44,776 nt of DNA from assembly GCA_002428415.1 (NCBI GenBank), contig DIWI01000078.1, positions 591-45,366 of the forward strand. The letters run 5' to 3'. Source of the DNA: Clostridiaceae bacterium UBA6110. GTDB lineage: Bacteria > Bacillota > Clostridia > Clostridiales > Clostridiaceae. The translations under genes and the position numbers were made by a program. Below the pieces are notes generated by a model, which saw nothing but the letters and a program-made list of their open reading frames with translations, searched no databases and was not told the DNA's origin. This document shows, in pieces, positions 25,178 to 34,501 of the stretch (the first letter of the stretch is position 1; every line of letters begins with the position of its first letter).

Positions 25178-27604
25178 TTATCTCTCAATCATCCTCGTAT
25201 CCCATATACCGGATGCATACTGCTTGACTGTTACATCAGCAGAGAATACGCCCGACGAGGAAATGTTTTCTATTGCCATCTTGTTCCATGTGAATCGGTC
25301 TTTGTAAAGGTCCTCAAGCCTCTTCTGAGCTGCAAGGTATGAATCGAAGTCCTTGAGCACGAAGAACTCGTCGTTGTAGTCTAGGAGGCTCCTGAATATG
25401 TCGTTTCCTTCAATCGCAATGTCCTTGATGAAGCCATTTACTAGGCTGTCAAGAACCGCTTTTATCCTGGCATCGGAATTGTACAGCTCCCTTGAGTTAT
25501 AGCCGCCGTTCCTGTAGTAGTTCAGGACTTCCTGCTCGGACATTCCGAATATCACGATGTTCGGAGCCCCGACCTCCTCCAGCATCTCCACGTTTGCACC
25601 GTCGAGGGTGGCGAGCGTTATTGCACCATTCATCATGAATTTCATGTTGCTTGTGCCTGAAGCCTCCTTGGTTGTCGTGCTTATCTGCTCAGACACCTCG
25701 GCTGCAGGGATTATCATCTCAGCAAGCGTTACCCCGTAGTTCTCCAGGAACACTACCTTTATCTTGTCCTTGACTCTCGGGTCATTGTTGACCTGTTCGC
25801 CAAGTGCGTTGATGAACTTTATTATCTCCTTGGCATAGTAATATCCCGGGGCAGCTTTTGCTCCGAATATGTACGTCCTCGGGAGCATATCGAATTCAGG
25901 GTTTGTAACAAGCTCGATATACTGGTACAGGATATGGAGCGCATTCAAAAGCTGCCTCTTGTAGGCATGAAGCCTCTTGACCTGTATGTCGAATATGGAA
26001 TTGGGGTCTACGGTTATACCGTTCTTGGTCTTGATGTATTCTGCGAGCCTGGTCTTGTTGGCAAGCTTGATCCTCTGGATCTCAGCCTGTACCTGGTCAT
26101 CCCTCTTGTAGCGCTTCAGAAGCTTCAGGTCCTGGGGATTCCTTCTCCATGAGTCGCCGATGGTCTTGTCCAGAAGAGCGGCAAGCTCAGGGTTTGCAAG
26201 CATGAGCCACCTTCTGTGGGTGATTCCGTTGGTCTTGTTGTTGAACTTGTAAGGATACAGCTGATAGAACTCCTTCAGCTCCTGCTTCTTGAGCAGCTCA
26301 GTATGGAGCTTTGCCACTCCGTTTATGCTGTGGCTTCCAATTATGCAAAGGTGTGCCATCTTGACGTAGCCGTCAGATATTATTGCAGTCCTTTCGATTA
26401 CAGCCGGATTGATATCTGCACTCAGTGCGAAGGAATCCCTGTATCTCCTGTCTATTTCCTGTATGATCAGGAGGATCCTCGGAAGAAGCTGCTTCATCAT
26501 GTCGATCGGCCATTTCTCGAGAGCCTCTGACATTATCGTGTGATTGGTGTAGCTCATGGTAGCCTGTGTTATCCTCCAGGCTTCCTCCCACTCCAGCCCC
26601 TCTACATCCATGAGAAGCCTCATGAGCTCAGGGATTGCTACTGCAGGATGCGTGTCATTGATGTGTATAGCCACCTTCTCGCTGAATTCGGAGAGAGGTT
26701 GTCCCAGTTCCTTGAATTGTTTCAGGATTGTCTGGAGACCGGCTGATACGAAGAAATACTCCTGCTTGAGCCTTAGTAGCCTTCCCTCATAGTTCGAGTC
26801 ATCAGGATACAGCACTTCAGAAATGCTTTCAATCTCCCTCTTGTATGAAAGGACGTTCCTGAAAGAGCTCCCGCCTGCAGGTATTCCTGCATCTACGGAG
26901 TCTATTTCAGCACTCCAGAGCCTCAGGGTGTTTATGGTCTTGTTTTCGTAGCCGACAAGCGGAGTGTCATATGGAACCGCGAGGACCTCCTGATAGCCGG
27001 TATGGACGGGTGTAAGCTCACCATCCTCCTCGGGTCTCATCCAGGCATCTCCGTAGAACCTTACCTTGACAGCATGGTCAGGCTTCCTTACCTCCCAGAC
27101 ATTTGCATCCCTCAGCCAGTTTTCAGGCAGCTCAATCTGATAGCCCCCTACTATCTTCTGCTGGAACAGTCCGTATTTGTACCTTATACCATTTCCATGA
27201 CCGGGTATTCCGCTTGATGCCATGGAATCCATGAAGCATGCCGCAAGCCTTCCAAGTCCGCCGTTGCCAAGGCCGGGGTCTACCTCGACTCTCTCGATGT
27301 CAGTGAGGTCTATTCCCATTTCTGTAAGTGCTTCTTTTACTGTGTCCCTTATTCCAAGGTTCAGGAGGTTGCTTCCCAGAAGCCTTCCGAGCAGGAACTC
27401 TATTGAAAAGTAATATACCTGCTTTTCTCCGTATTTTTCGTATTTTCTAGCGGTCTTTGCCCAATTTTCAGATATGTAGTCCTTGACCAGGTATCCAAGG
27501 GCGAAGTATTTCTCCGAACTGGAGGAATCTTCAATTTCCTGTGAATACAGGCTGAGCATCTTTTTCTGAAAATCCTTCTTGAATTGCGCTTTGCTGATAA
27601 TCAT
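25178..27604 (-). CDS. glgP: Glycogen phosphorylase
   Basis: Releases glucose-1-phosphate from glycogen non-reducing ends with orthophosphate and PLP; cytoplasmic. The 808-residue length is normal. The PLP-lysine motif EASGTSNMKFMMNG is present in the C-terminal third, and the N-terminal region has the family stretch NGGLGRLAACFMDSMAS near residue 110. ATG at 27604 follows AAGGAG. It is in the glg operon, 11 bases after glgA, and makes the operon able to both build and mobilise glycogen. Confidence 0.97.
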   Translation of the reverse strand: MIISKAQFKKDFQKKMLSLYSQEIEDSSSSEKYFALGYLVKDYISENWAKTARKYEKYGEKQVYYFSIEFLLGRLLGSNLLNLGIRDTVKEALTEMGIDLTDIERVEVDPGLGNGGLGRLAACFMDSMASSGIPGHGNGIRYKYGLFQQKIVGGYQIELPENWLRDANVWEVRKPDHAVKVRFYGDAWMRPEEDGELTPVHTGYQEVLAVPYDTPLVGYENKTINTLRLWSAEIDSVDAGIPAGGSSFRNVLSYKREIESISEVLYPDDSNYEGRLLRLKQEYFFVSAGLQTILKQFKELGQPLSEFSEKVAIHINDTHPAVAIPELMRLLMDVEGLEWEEAWRITQATMSYTNHTIMSEALEKWPIDMMKQLLPRILLIIQEIDRRYRDSFALSADINPAVIERTAIISDGYVKMAHLCIIGSHSINGVAKLHTELLKKQELKEFYQLYPYKFNNKTNGITHRRWLMLANPELAALLDKTIGDSWRRNPQDLKLLKRYKRDDQVQAEIQRIKLANKTRLAEYIKTKNGITVDPNSIFDIQVKRLHAYKRQLLNALHILYQYIELVTNPEFDMLPRTYIFGAKAAPGYYYAKEIIKFINALGEQVNNDPRVKDKIKVVFLENYGVTLAEMIIPAAEVSEQISTTTKEASGTSNMKFMMNGAITLATLDGANVEMLEEVGAPNIVIFGMSEQEVLNYYRNGGYNSRELYNSDARIKAVLDSLVNGFIKDIAIEGNDIFRSLLDYNDEFFVLKDFDSYLAAQKRLEDLYKDRFTWNKMAIENISSSGVFSADVTVKQYASGIWDTRMIER

Positions 27605-27615
27605 CTGATATCTCC

Positions 27616-29046
27616 TTATGTAGTCAATCTTTTGTACAGTTCCAGATACTCCCTGGCTGAGCTCTTCCAGCTATAGTCAGTTCTCATGCCTGCAAGCACG
27701 ATGCCTCTCCAGGCTTCCTTGTCCTTGTAAAGCTCAAGGGCCCTCTGAACTGCCTGCATCATGTCATAGCTGTCATAGTTAGAGAATGTGAAACCAATTC
27801 CCTCTCCGGTATATTTGTTGTATGGCGCGACAGTGTCCTTGAGTCCGCCAGTCTCCCTTACAATGGGTACAGACCCGTATCTCAAAGCCATCATCTGCGA
27901 CAAGCCGCAGGGCTCGAAGAGCGAAGGCATCAGGAACATGTCGGTTCCTGCATATATCCTCTGTGCCAGAGGCCCGTTGAAGGTAATATTTGAAGAAACC
28001 TTCAGCGGATACTTGAAGCTGAAATATCTGAACATATCCTCGTATCTTCTCTCTCCAGTGCCAAGTACGACCAGCTGAATGTCATTCTTCAGCAGCTCTT
28101 CCATGGCATGTGCTATGAGGTCGAAGCCCTTTTGATCTGTCAGTCGTGATATTATACCAATTAATGGTACATCTTGTCTAATTTCGAGGCCAAGTTCCTC
28201 CTGAAGAGCCTTTTTGACCTCATATTTGTTCTCAATGTTCTTGAGCCCGTAATGTACCGGTATGTCCTTGTCCTTGCGAGGATCGTTGATCGAGTAGTCG
28301 ATTCCGTTTATTATTCCCACAAGCTTGTAGGAAACCTTCTGCATCAGCCCATGTAGTCCTTCACCGAAGAACTCAGTCTTTATCTCCTCAGCATAAGTTG
28401 GACTTACAGTTGTAACCATGTCAGCGAAATTGACTCCGCCCTTCATGTAGTTGACGTTTCCGAAATATTCGAAGCCAAAATCCTGAAGAAGCTCGGTGCC
28501 AAGACCAAGCAGGTCGCTGAGTACTGAAGGCGGATAAACACCCTGGAACCTGAGGTTGTGTATGGTCAGAATTGTCCTGACCTTTGCGAATTGCTTCTCC
28601 CATTTGTACTTCGTCCTGATAAGCACCGGAACCACTGCTGTATGCCAGTCATTGCAGTGGATGATGTCAGGTACGAATTCGATCCTGGTCAGTATTTCCA
28701 GTATCGCAGAAGAGAAGAAGGAGAACCTTTCGCCATCGTCAAAGTAGCCATAGGGTGCTTCCCTGTCGAAATAGTACATGTTGTCTATGAAATAGTACTC
28801 TATACCATCCTTCTTCAGGTAATCGACGCCAAGGAACTGCTCTCTCCAGCCAACCTTAAGGGTTGTGGAGAAAAGATGTGTCATCTTGTCCTTGTATTCC
28901 TTCTTTATCGTGCCGTAGTTGGGCATGATCACTCTGCAGTCCTCGCCCATGGCATTCAGGGCCTTGGGAAGAGCATATGCCACATCGCCGAGTCCGCCAG
29001 TCTTGAGGAATGGATAGCATTCTGATGTTGCGAACAATATCTTCAT
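27616..29046 (-). CDS. glgA: Glycogen synthase (ADP-glucose)
   Basis: Adds glucose from ADP-glucose to growing alpha-1,4-glucan. The 476-residue GT5 enzyme has the N-terminal KTGGLGDVAYALP motif (near residue 15) that binds ADP-glucose. C-terminal GT-B motifs include FEPCGLSQMMALRYG and an RETGGLKDTV stretch. ATG at 29046 follows GGAGG. It is downstream of glgD, with a stable hairpin in the gap. Confidence 0.97.
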   Translation of the reverse strand: MKILFATSECYPFLKTGGLGDVAYALPKALNAMGEDCRVIMPNYGTIKKEYKDKMTHLFSTTLKVGWREQFLGVDYLKKDGIEYYFIDNMYYFDREAPYGYFDDGERFSFFSSAILEILTRIEFVPDIIHCNDWHTAVVPVLIRTKYKWEKQFAKVRTILTIHNLRFQGVYPPSVLSDLLGLGTELLQDFGFEYFGNVNYMKGGVNFADMVTTVSPTYAEEIKTEFFGEGLHGLMQKVSYKLVGIINGIDYSINDPRKDKDIPVHYGLKNIENKYEVKKALQEELGLEIRQDVPLIGIISRLTDQKGFDLIAHAMEELLKNDIQLVVLGTGERRYEDMFRYFSFKYPLKVSSNITFNGPLAQRIYAGTDMFLMPSLFEPCGLSQMMALRYGSVPIVRETGGLKDTVAPYNKYTGEGIGFTFSNYDSYDMMQAVQRALELYKDKEAWRGIVLAGMRTDYSWKSSAREYLELYKRLTT

Positions 29047-29067
29047 AAAAAAGCCTCCATATCATTA

Positions 29068-29090
29068 GCGGTCCGGTGTTTCCGGACCGC
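29068..29090 (-). other. Stable intercistronic hairpin between glgD and glgA
   Basis: GCGGTCCGG and CCGGACCGC form a perfect 9-bp GC-rich stem with a five-base loop, 21 bases before the glgA start and after the glgD stop (29111). It has no T-run, so it is not a classic terminator; mRNA processing or protection is more likely. Confidence 0.6.
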
Positions 29091-29110
29091 ATCGAATTTA
29101 TTCAAAGCCG

Positions 29111-30250
29111 CTATAGAATGGTTCCCTTGTCAACAACCACAGGATTCTTAGGATCTCCCTTGAGCTCCGTTCCTTCTGTTATGATGACCTGCTTGTCAGT
29201 AATGACGCAGTTGAGACTGCTGTTCTCCCTGATGTCGCCGTTCTGCATTATTATAGAATTCTCCACAACAGCACCCTTTGCGACGTTTACTCTTCTGAAC
29301 AGCACTGAATTGCGCACAGTACCCTCTATCTTGCATCCGTTTGCTATGAGTGAGTTTTCAACCACGGAATCAGGATGGTAGTAAGATGGGACCTCATCCT
29401 TTACCTTGGTGAGTATGACCCTGTCCTGGAAGAACAGGTCAACTATGTTGTTTTCATCGAGCATGTCTATGCTTGCCTTATAGTAGTTCTCAGTGGAGTT
29501 TATGCACCTTACGAGTCCGGTGAACTTGTAGCCCTTGACCTTGTATTTGGACGAAGCGTAATGGAGAACATCTGTAAGATACACATTCTCCCCTGTAGCT
29601 ACCGCATCGGTTATCAGGTCAACGAGAAGCTCCTTCTTTACAAGGTACATCTCCATGGAGATCTTCTTCCTGTCCTTTTCAGTTACTTCTTTTCTTTTTA
29701 TGTTCTTGCCTACCGCCACAACGTTCTCGTATTCATTCAGCGTAACTGTGGAACACCTGTCGAAGTGGGTGTTGCTCTGGCTGACCTCCCGGTATACGAC
29801 CGTTACATCAGCTTTGGTTTCAAGATGCTGCTTCAGCACATCCTGGTAGTCTATGTTGCATACCATGCTGCTTCCGGTGATTATGACATATTCTCCATGG
29901 GCCTCAGTAAGGAAGTCCAGGTTGGAGAAGTAGTTGTGAATGTCCCCTCGAAGCTGTGTCATTGTCTCAGCATTGCTGTATGGCGAGAAATAGAATATAC
30001 CGCCATTCTTCCTGTCAAGGTCCCATTCTGCACCGCTCTTGATATGGTCCATGAGCGACCTGTACTTGTCGTTAAGGAATATTCCAACAGTATCGACTCC
30101 AGCATTCATCAGGTTTGAGAGCGCGAAGTCAATGATCCTGTATCTGCCCAGGAACGGAATGGAGGCTATCGGCCTGTTGTAGGTCAGCTGCTTGATGTAG
30201 TAGTCGCTTTCGCTAAGGTTTATGAGACCTATCAATTTATTTCTGTACAT
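29111..30250 (-). CDS. glgD: ADP-glucose pyrophosphorylase regulatory subunit GlgD
   Basis: A 379-residue paralogue of GlgC that partners it in a mixed enzyme making ADP-glucose. It keeps the overall nucleotidyltransferase plus left-handed beta-helix build (RYRIIDFALSN near residue 36, C-terminal hexapeptide repeats). The N-terminal glycine-rich catalytic loop seen in GlgC is missing, as is typical for GlgD. This suggests a regulatory role. The ATG at 30250 directly follows the glgC stop (TAA ATG), with GGAGGTG 9 bases upstream inside glgC. Confidence 0.95.
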   Translation of the reverse strand: MYRNKLIGLINLSESDYYIKQLTYNRPIASIPFLGRYRIIDFALSNLMNAGVDTVGIFLNDKYRSLMDHIKSGAEWDLDRKNGGIFYFSPYSNAETMTQLRGDIHNYFSNLDFLTEAHGEYVIITGSSMVCNIDYQDVLKQHLETKADVTVVYREVSQSNTHFDRCSTVTLNEYENVVAVGKNIKRKEVTEKDRKKISMEMYLVKKELLVDLITDAVATGENVYLTDVLHYASSKYKVKGYKFTGLVRCINSTENYYKASIDMLDENNIVDLFFQDRVILTKVKDEVPSYYHPDSVVENSLIANGCKIEGTVRNSVLFRRVNVAKGAVVENSIIMQNGDIRENSSLNCVITDKQVIITEGTELKGDPKNPVVVDKGTIL

Positions 30251-31384
30251 TTAAACAGCACCTCCATAAACTTCATTCTCGCCTACTACAGCAATCTCAC
30301 CCTTCTCGTCTATCACGGAGTTGTCGGGTATCACTGCACCTTCGCCGATCATGGCTTTCTTTATCACTACGTTCTTGCCTATCTTTACATTTCCCATTAT
30401 CACTGAATCAAATATCTCGGTACCTTCTCCGACTATTACCTTTGGCGAAAGGATTGACCTTCTCACTTTGCCCTTGATCAGGCATCCTTCGACAACAAGT
30501 GAATCCTTGACATCCGCGGTCTTGGAAAGAAACTGAGGAGGCATGGAAGGGTTCTTTGAGTAAATTTTCCAGTTCTTGTCGCTTATGTTGAGCTCAGACT
30601 CCTGGTCAAGGAGGTCCATGTTTGCTTCCCAAAGTGAATCAAGTGTCCCTACGTCCTTCCAGTAGCCCTTGAACGGATATGCATATACCCTTTCCTCATT
30701 GTCAAGGAAAGCAGGAATGACATTCTTTCCGAAGTCATCCATGTCCACACCGGAATTGATGCCTTCCACCATGTATTTCTTGAGCATCTTCCAGTTGAAG
30801 ATGTATATTCCCATCGATGCAAGGTTTGATTTTGGGTTCTCAGGCTTCTCCTCGAATTCGACTATCTTCATCTCGGTATCGGTATTCATGATTCCGAACC
30901 TTGATGCCTCGTCCCATGGAACCTCAAGTACGGCTATGGTAACAGCCGCTTCCTTTTCCTTGTGGAATTCAAGCATTGCCTGATAGTCCATCTTGTATAT
31001 ATGGTCTCCTGAAAGTATCAGGACAAAATCCGGGTCGTAGTCGTCCACGTAGGATATGTTCTGGTAAATTGCGTGTGCAGTTCCCCTGAACCATTTTTCC
31101 TCGGTAGCGCTTGCATATGGCTGGAGTATGGTTACTCCTCCGTCTCTCCTGTCCATGTCCCATGGGGAACCAATTCCGATATGGGTGTTCAGTACGAGGG
31201 GCTGATACTGTGTCAGCACTCCTACGGTACTGAGTCCTGAATTGGCGCAGTTGGACAGCACAAAATCGATGATCCTGTACTTGCCTCCAAATGGCACCGC
31301 AGGCTTTGCTATACTCTTAGTGAACTTTCCCAGCCTTGTGCCCTGGCCGCCTGCCAGAATCATGGCTATCATTTCCTTTTTCAT
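30251..31384 (-). CDS. glgC: Glucose-1-phosphate adenylyltransferase
   Basis: Makes ADP-glucose from glucose-1-phosphate and ATP, the committed glycogen step. The 377-residue protein begins with the catalytic loop MILAGGQGTRLGKFTKSIAKPAVPFGGKYRIIDF (abbreviated pattern GGxGxRLxxxTxxxAKPAVPFGGKYR). The nucleotidyltransferase domain then gives way to a C-terminal left-handed beta-helix. ATG at 31384 follows AAGGAGG; its start overlaps the glgB stop (ATGA). Confidence 0.97.
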   Translation of the reverse strand: MKKEMIAMILAGGQGTRLGKFTKSIAKPAVPFGGKYRIIDFVLSNCANSGLSTVGVLTQYQPLVLNTHIGIGSPWDMDRRDGGVTILQPYASATEEKWFRGTAHAIYQNISYVDDYDPDFVLILSGDHIYKMDYQAMLEFHKEKEAAVTIAVLEVPWDEASRFGIMNTDTEMKIVEFEEKPENPKSNLASMGIYIFNWKMLKKYMVEGINSGVDMDDFGKNVIPAFLDNEERVYAYPFKGYWKDVGTLDSLWEANMDLLDQESELNISDKNWKIYSKNPSMPPQFLSKTADVKDSLVVEGCLIKGKVRRSILSPKVIVGEGTEIFDSVIMGNVKIGKNVVIKKAMIGEGAVIPDNSVIDEKGEIAVVGENEVYGGAV

Positions 31385-33300
31385 ATTGTTACCTCCTTGA
31401 TCTTCTTGGGTTCGATTATCAGTACGGATAAGGGCGGCAGTATGACCTGGATAGAATACTGCTTCTTGTCATGAGGTATTTTTTCTGTCGTATATTTATC
31501 CTTGGAAAATTTCCAGGTTCCTCCGTATTTTTCAAGCTCCGTGTTAAGGAGCTCCGCATACTCACCTTCAAAGGGCACTCCGATCCTCACATCATCCCTC
31601 TGTACGGGAGTGAAGTTGCATGCCACGAGCAGGAAATCATTCCTGTCTTTGGCATATCTGATGAAGGTGAAAAGGCTGTGGTCCTTGTTGTCAGCATCCA
31701 GAATATCGATGCCGTCGTATGAATCGTCTATCTCATGAAGGCATTTCCTTTCAAGATACAGGTGATTAATCACCTTCATGAATTCAATGTGCTTCTGGTG
31801 GGATTCATGCTGAAGAGCGACCCATTCCAGACCTTCCCTGAATCTCCATTCCAGCCACTGGGCAATCTCGCTGCCCATGAAGTTCAGCTTCTTGCCCGGA
31901 TGGCACATCATGTAAGCCATAAGTGTCCGAAGACCTGCAAACTTCATCTTTTCGTCACCGGTCATCTTGTTAAGAAGCGAGCCCTTGCCGTGGACTACCT
32001 CATCATGCGAAAGCGCAAGCATGAAGTTCTCGCTGAAGATGTACATGTAGGAGAAAGTAATCAGGTTATGGTGATACTTCCTGTACATGGGGTCAAGGCT
32101 GAAGTATTTCAGAGTATCGTTCATCCATCCCATGTCCCACTTGAAAGTAAATCCAAGCCCTCCATCCTGTATTGGATGGGTTATCTTCGGGAAAGCAGTG
32201 CTTTCTTCAGCTATCATAAGCGCTTCAGGATATTCCTGGAAAACTTTCCTGTTCAGTTTCTTCAGAAAATCCACTGCCTCGAGGTTTGTGTTGCCTCCGT
32301 ATATGTTCGGAGTCCAGGGACCGTCGTCATAGTCAAGGTAAAGCATGCTTGACACAGCGTCAACTCTCAGTCCGTCAATGTGGTACATTTCAAGCCAGAA
32401 GATCGCGTTGGATATCAGGAAGGTCTGCACCTGCGACTTTCCGAAATCGAAATGGGTTGTTCCCCACCTGTTGTTGTTGGCTTTGTTCGGGTCCTGATAC
32501 TCGTACGTCGGTGTGCCGTCGAACAGATAAAGTCCGTGGGCATCCCTGCAGAAATGTGCCGGAACCCAGTCCATTATGACACCAATACCCGCTTCATGGC
32601 ATTTGTCCACAAAAGCCATAAGCTCCTTTGGTTCACCAAATCTTGAGGTGGCGCTGAAGTATCCGGTGATCTGATATCCCCAGGAATCATCCAGCGGATG
32701 CTCCATCAGAGGCATGAGCTCAATATGTGTGTACCCCATCTCACTGACATAAGGGACTAGGTCAGAAGCGAGCTCCGAGTAAGTGAAGTACCTTCCGTCC
32801 CAGTGCCGTTTCCATGAGCCAGCATGGAGCTCATAGATGTTTAGCGGAGACCTGTGGATTGGCTTTGCCTTTTTAGCCTTGTACCAGGCTTCGTCAGTCC
32901 ATTCAAAGCCCTTAAGGTCCTTGATGACAGATGAATTCTTCGGCCTGACCTCAGACCAGAAGGCATAGGGATCGCTCTTGTACAGCTCCCTTCCGTCCTG
33001 TGTCACGACAATGTACTTGTATGCCGTGCCTTCATGGACGCCGGGAAGAAACACCGACCATATGCCGGCGGCTCCAACAAGCTTCATATCTGTCTTTCCC
33101 CAGCTGTTGAAATCACCTGAAAGATGCACAATCCTTGCATTAGGAGCCCATACTGTGAACTGAATGCCAGTCACTCCATCCATGGTAAGCATATGAGCCC
33201 CCATGAATTCATAGCTTCGAAGGTGTTCACCTGAATTAAAAAGAAAATGATTGAATTCGGTGTTCATGGACTTTTCCATGCTGTCCGTACCTGCTGCCAT
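31381..33300 (-). CDS. glgB: 1,4-alpha-glucan branching enzyme
   Basis: Introduces alpha-1,6 branches in glycogen. The 639-residue GH13 protein has an N-terminal CBM48-type domain (near residues 35-130), then the barrel with nucleophile Asp in DGLRVDAVSSMLYLD, Glu in MIAEESTAFP and the HDE motif in LSHDEVVHGK. The C-terminal beta domain follows. The ATG at 33300 has GGAGGT upstream. It is the first gene of the glg operon. Confidence 0.96.
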   Translation of the reverse strand: MAAGTDSMEKSMNTEFNHFLFNSGEHLRSYEFMGAHMLTMDGVTGIQFTVWAPNARIVHLSGDFNSWGKTDMKLVGAAGIWSVFLPGVHEGTAYKYIVVTQDGRELYKSDPYAFWSEVRPKNSSVIKDLKGFEWTDEAWYKAKKAKPIHRSPLNIYELHAGSWKRHWDGRYFTYSELASDLVPYVSEMGYTHIELMPLMEHPLDDSWGYQITGYFSATSRFGEPKELMAFVDKCHEAGIGVIMDWVPAHFCRDAHGLYLFDGTPTYEYQDPNKANNNRWGTTHFDFGKSQVQTFLISNAIFWLEMYHIDGLRVDAVSSMLYLDYDDGPWTPNIYGGNTNLEAVDFLKKLNRKVFQEYPEALMIAEESTAFPKITHPIQDGGLGFTFKWDMGWMNDTLKYFSLDPMYRKYHHNLITFSYMYIFSENFMLALSHDEVVHGKGSLLNKMTGDEKMKFAGLRTLMAYMMCHPGKKLNFMGSEIAQWLEWRFREGLEWVALQHESHQKHIEFMKVINHLYLERKCLHEIDDSYDGIDILDADNKDHSLFTFIRYAKDRNDFLLVACNFTPVQRDDVRIGVPFEGEYAELLNTELEKYGGTWKFSKDKYTTEKIPHDKKQYSIQVILPPLSVLIIEPKKIKEVTI

Positions 33301-33332
33301 TTGCTACCTCCATGGGTCATATTAGGCTAATA

Positions 33333-33384
33333 GATAATCATTTGCTTTGCATGAATGTATAAAATACGATATTTTGATTATCAA
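33333..33384 (-). promoter_or_regulatory. Probable promoter of the glg operon
   Basis: On the minus strand: TTGATA (33384-33379), 17-bp spacer, TATACA (33361-33356), about 55 bases before the glgB ATG. An 8-bp inverted repeat GATAATCA/TGATTATC (33333-33340 and 33375-33382) brackets the promoter. Confidence 0.55.
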
Positions 33385-33410
33385 ACTGGTTATTTTAACA
33401 TTTTCTTTCA

Positions 33411-33425
33411 TGATAACGCTTTCTA
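33411..33425 (-). promoter_or_regulatory. cre-like CcpA binding site before the glg operon
   Basis: Read on the minus strand, TAGAAAGCGTTATCA fits the cre consensus WTGNAANCGNWNNCW with one mismatch. It lies upstream of the best promoter candidate, a position where CcpA often activates; a weaker TATTAT at 33436-33431 would instead place it at a start site, as for repression. Confidence 0.6.
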
Positions 33426-33493
33426 AACCCATAATACCATATTTTAAACGTCTTTTATACTCACACTTTGCATAATACAGCCATTTGAAGCCG

Positions 33494-33540
33494 AAAAAAG
33501 GAAGTGGATAGAGCCTCTAAAGGCTCGATAATCCACTCCC
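33494..33540 (-). terminator. Terminator after the pseudouridine synthase gene
   Basis: On the minus strand, GGAGTGGAT...ATCCACTTCC with an inner GAGCC/GGCTC stem, then TTTTTT. It closes the obg to pseudouridine synthase operon. Confidence 0.85.
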
Positions 33541-33578
33541 ATTATATCGCAATTTGATATCCAATGTTGTATTTTTCT

Positions 33579-34481
33579 CTATGCTTCTGTATGAAAACCG
33601 AGTTTTTTGAGAAGTTCAGCCATATCCTGCTTAAGCGGCGCCTTCAGGTCAAGACAATGGCCTGTCATTGGATGGCTGAACATCAATTCATGGGCATGCA
33701 GCGCCTGTCTACCTATGAGGTCAGACACTGACCCGTAGAGTGAATCCCCAAGCACCGGAAAGCCAAGGTGCGACAGGTGTACCCTGATCTGGTGAGTCCT
33801 TCCCGTAAGCAGCTTGAGGCGAAGGAGGCTATAGCCATTTGCCCTTTCAAGCACTGATACTTCGGTAATGCTCCTTTGCCCCCTGTCATCGATGACCCTC
33901 TGGTATGGGCCGTCAGGGTCCCTGAAGATCGGAAGGTCTATCCTTTCCACATCATCAGGAAAATCGCCGGCCACAACAGCCAGATACCATTTGTCCACCC
34001 TGTCCTCCTGCATGAGCGAAGACATCCTTGAATGGATGAACTGGTTCTTTGCAAGTATTATGAGTCCGGAGGTATCCATATCCAGCCTTGAAACAAGCCT
34101 TACAATGGTCGGCTCACCCTTCGCCCTGAAATGGTGGATCGCAGCATTTGCCAGAGTCCCGGACTGGTAGCTTTTGGTTGGGTGCACCACCATACCCGGA
34201 TCCTTGCTTATAACAAGCATCGAGGCATCCTCGTAAATCACCTCTATTGGTATGTCCTCAGGCTCAATGTGCTGTACCTCTTCAGCATCCAGGATGACGT
34301 CTATCTCATCGCCTTCCCTGAGGATGTAGTCAAGCCTTACCCTGTTGCCGTTGACATGTATTCTGCCCTCCATGGCGCTTCGCTTGATGAGCCTTGAGGA
34401 GAGCTTCATCTGGTCCTTCAGGAATTCCCTTATCTTTTTCCCTTGATGGAGCTCAACTATCGTCATATTTATCCTGTCCAT
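33579..34481 (-). CDS. RluA-family pseudouridine synthase
   Basis: Isomerises uridine to pseudouridine in rRNA or tRNA. About 300 residues, with an N-terminal S4-like RNA-binding segment (IREFLKDQMKLSSRLIKRSAMEGRIHVNG) and the catalytic RluA-type domain: LVSRLDMDTSGLII carries the catalytic Asp, and LLTGRTHQIRVHLSHLGFP is also characteristic. The start is uncertain. ATG at 34481 has GGAGGG 10 bases upstream and is favoured; ATG at 34505 overlaps the yqeK stop (ATGA) but lacks a site. Last gene of the obg operon, in the place often held by rsfS. Confidence 0.92.
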   Translation of the reverse strand: MDRINMTIVELHQGKKIREFLKDQMKLSSRLIKRSAMEGRIHVNGNRVRLDYILREGDEIDVILDAEEVQHIEPEDIPIEVIYEDASMLVISKDPGMVVHPTKSYQSGTLANAAIHHFRAKGEPTIVRLVSRLDMDTSGLIILAKNQFIHSRMSSLMQEDRVDKWYLAVVAGDFPDDVERIDLPIFRDPDGPYQRVIDDRGQRSITEVSVLERANGYSLLRLKLLTGRTHQIRVHLSHLGFPVLGDSLYGSVSDLIGRQALHAHELMFSHPMTGHCLDLKAPLKQDMAELLKKLGFHTEA

Positions 34482-34501
34482 ACCATGAGTGCCCTCCATT
34501 A

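Noticed and set aside
29375..30118. Plus-strand 247-codon frame
   Set aside because: Antisense shadow of glgD, with no ribosome site or recognisable motif.
31735..32352. Plus-strand 205-codon frame
   Set aside because: Antisense shadow of glgB.
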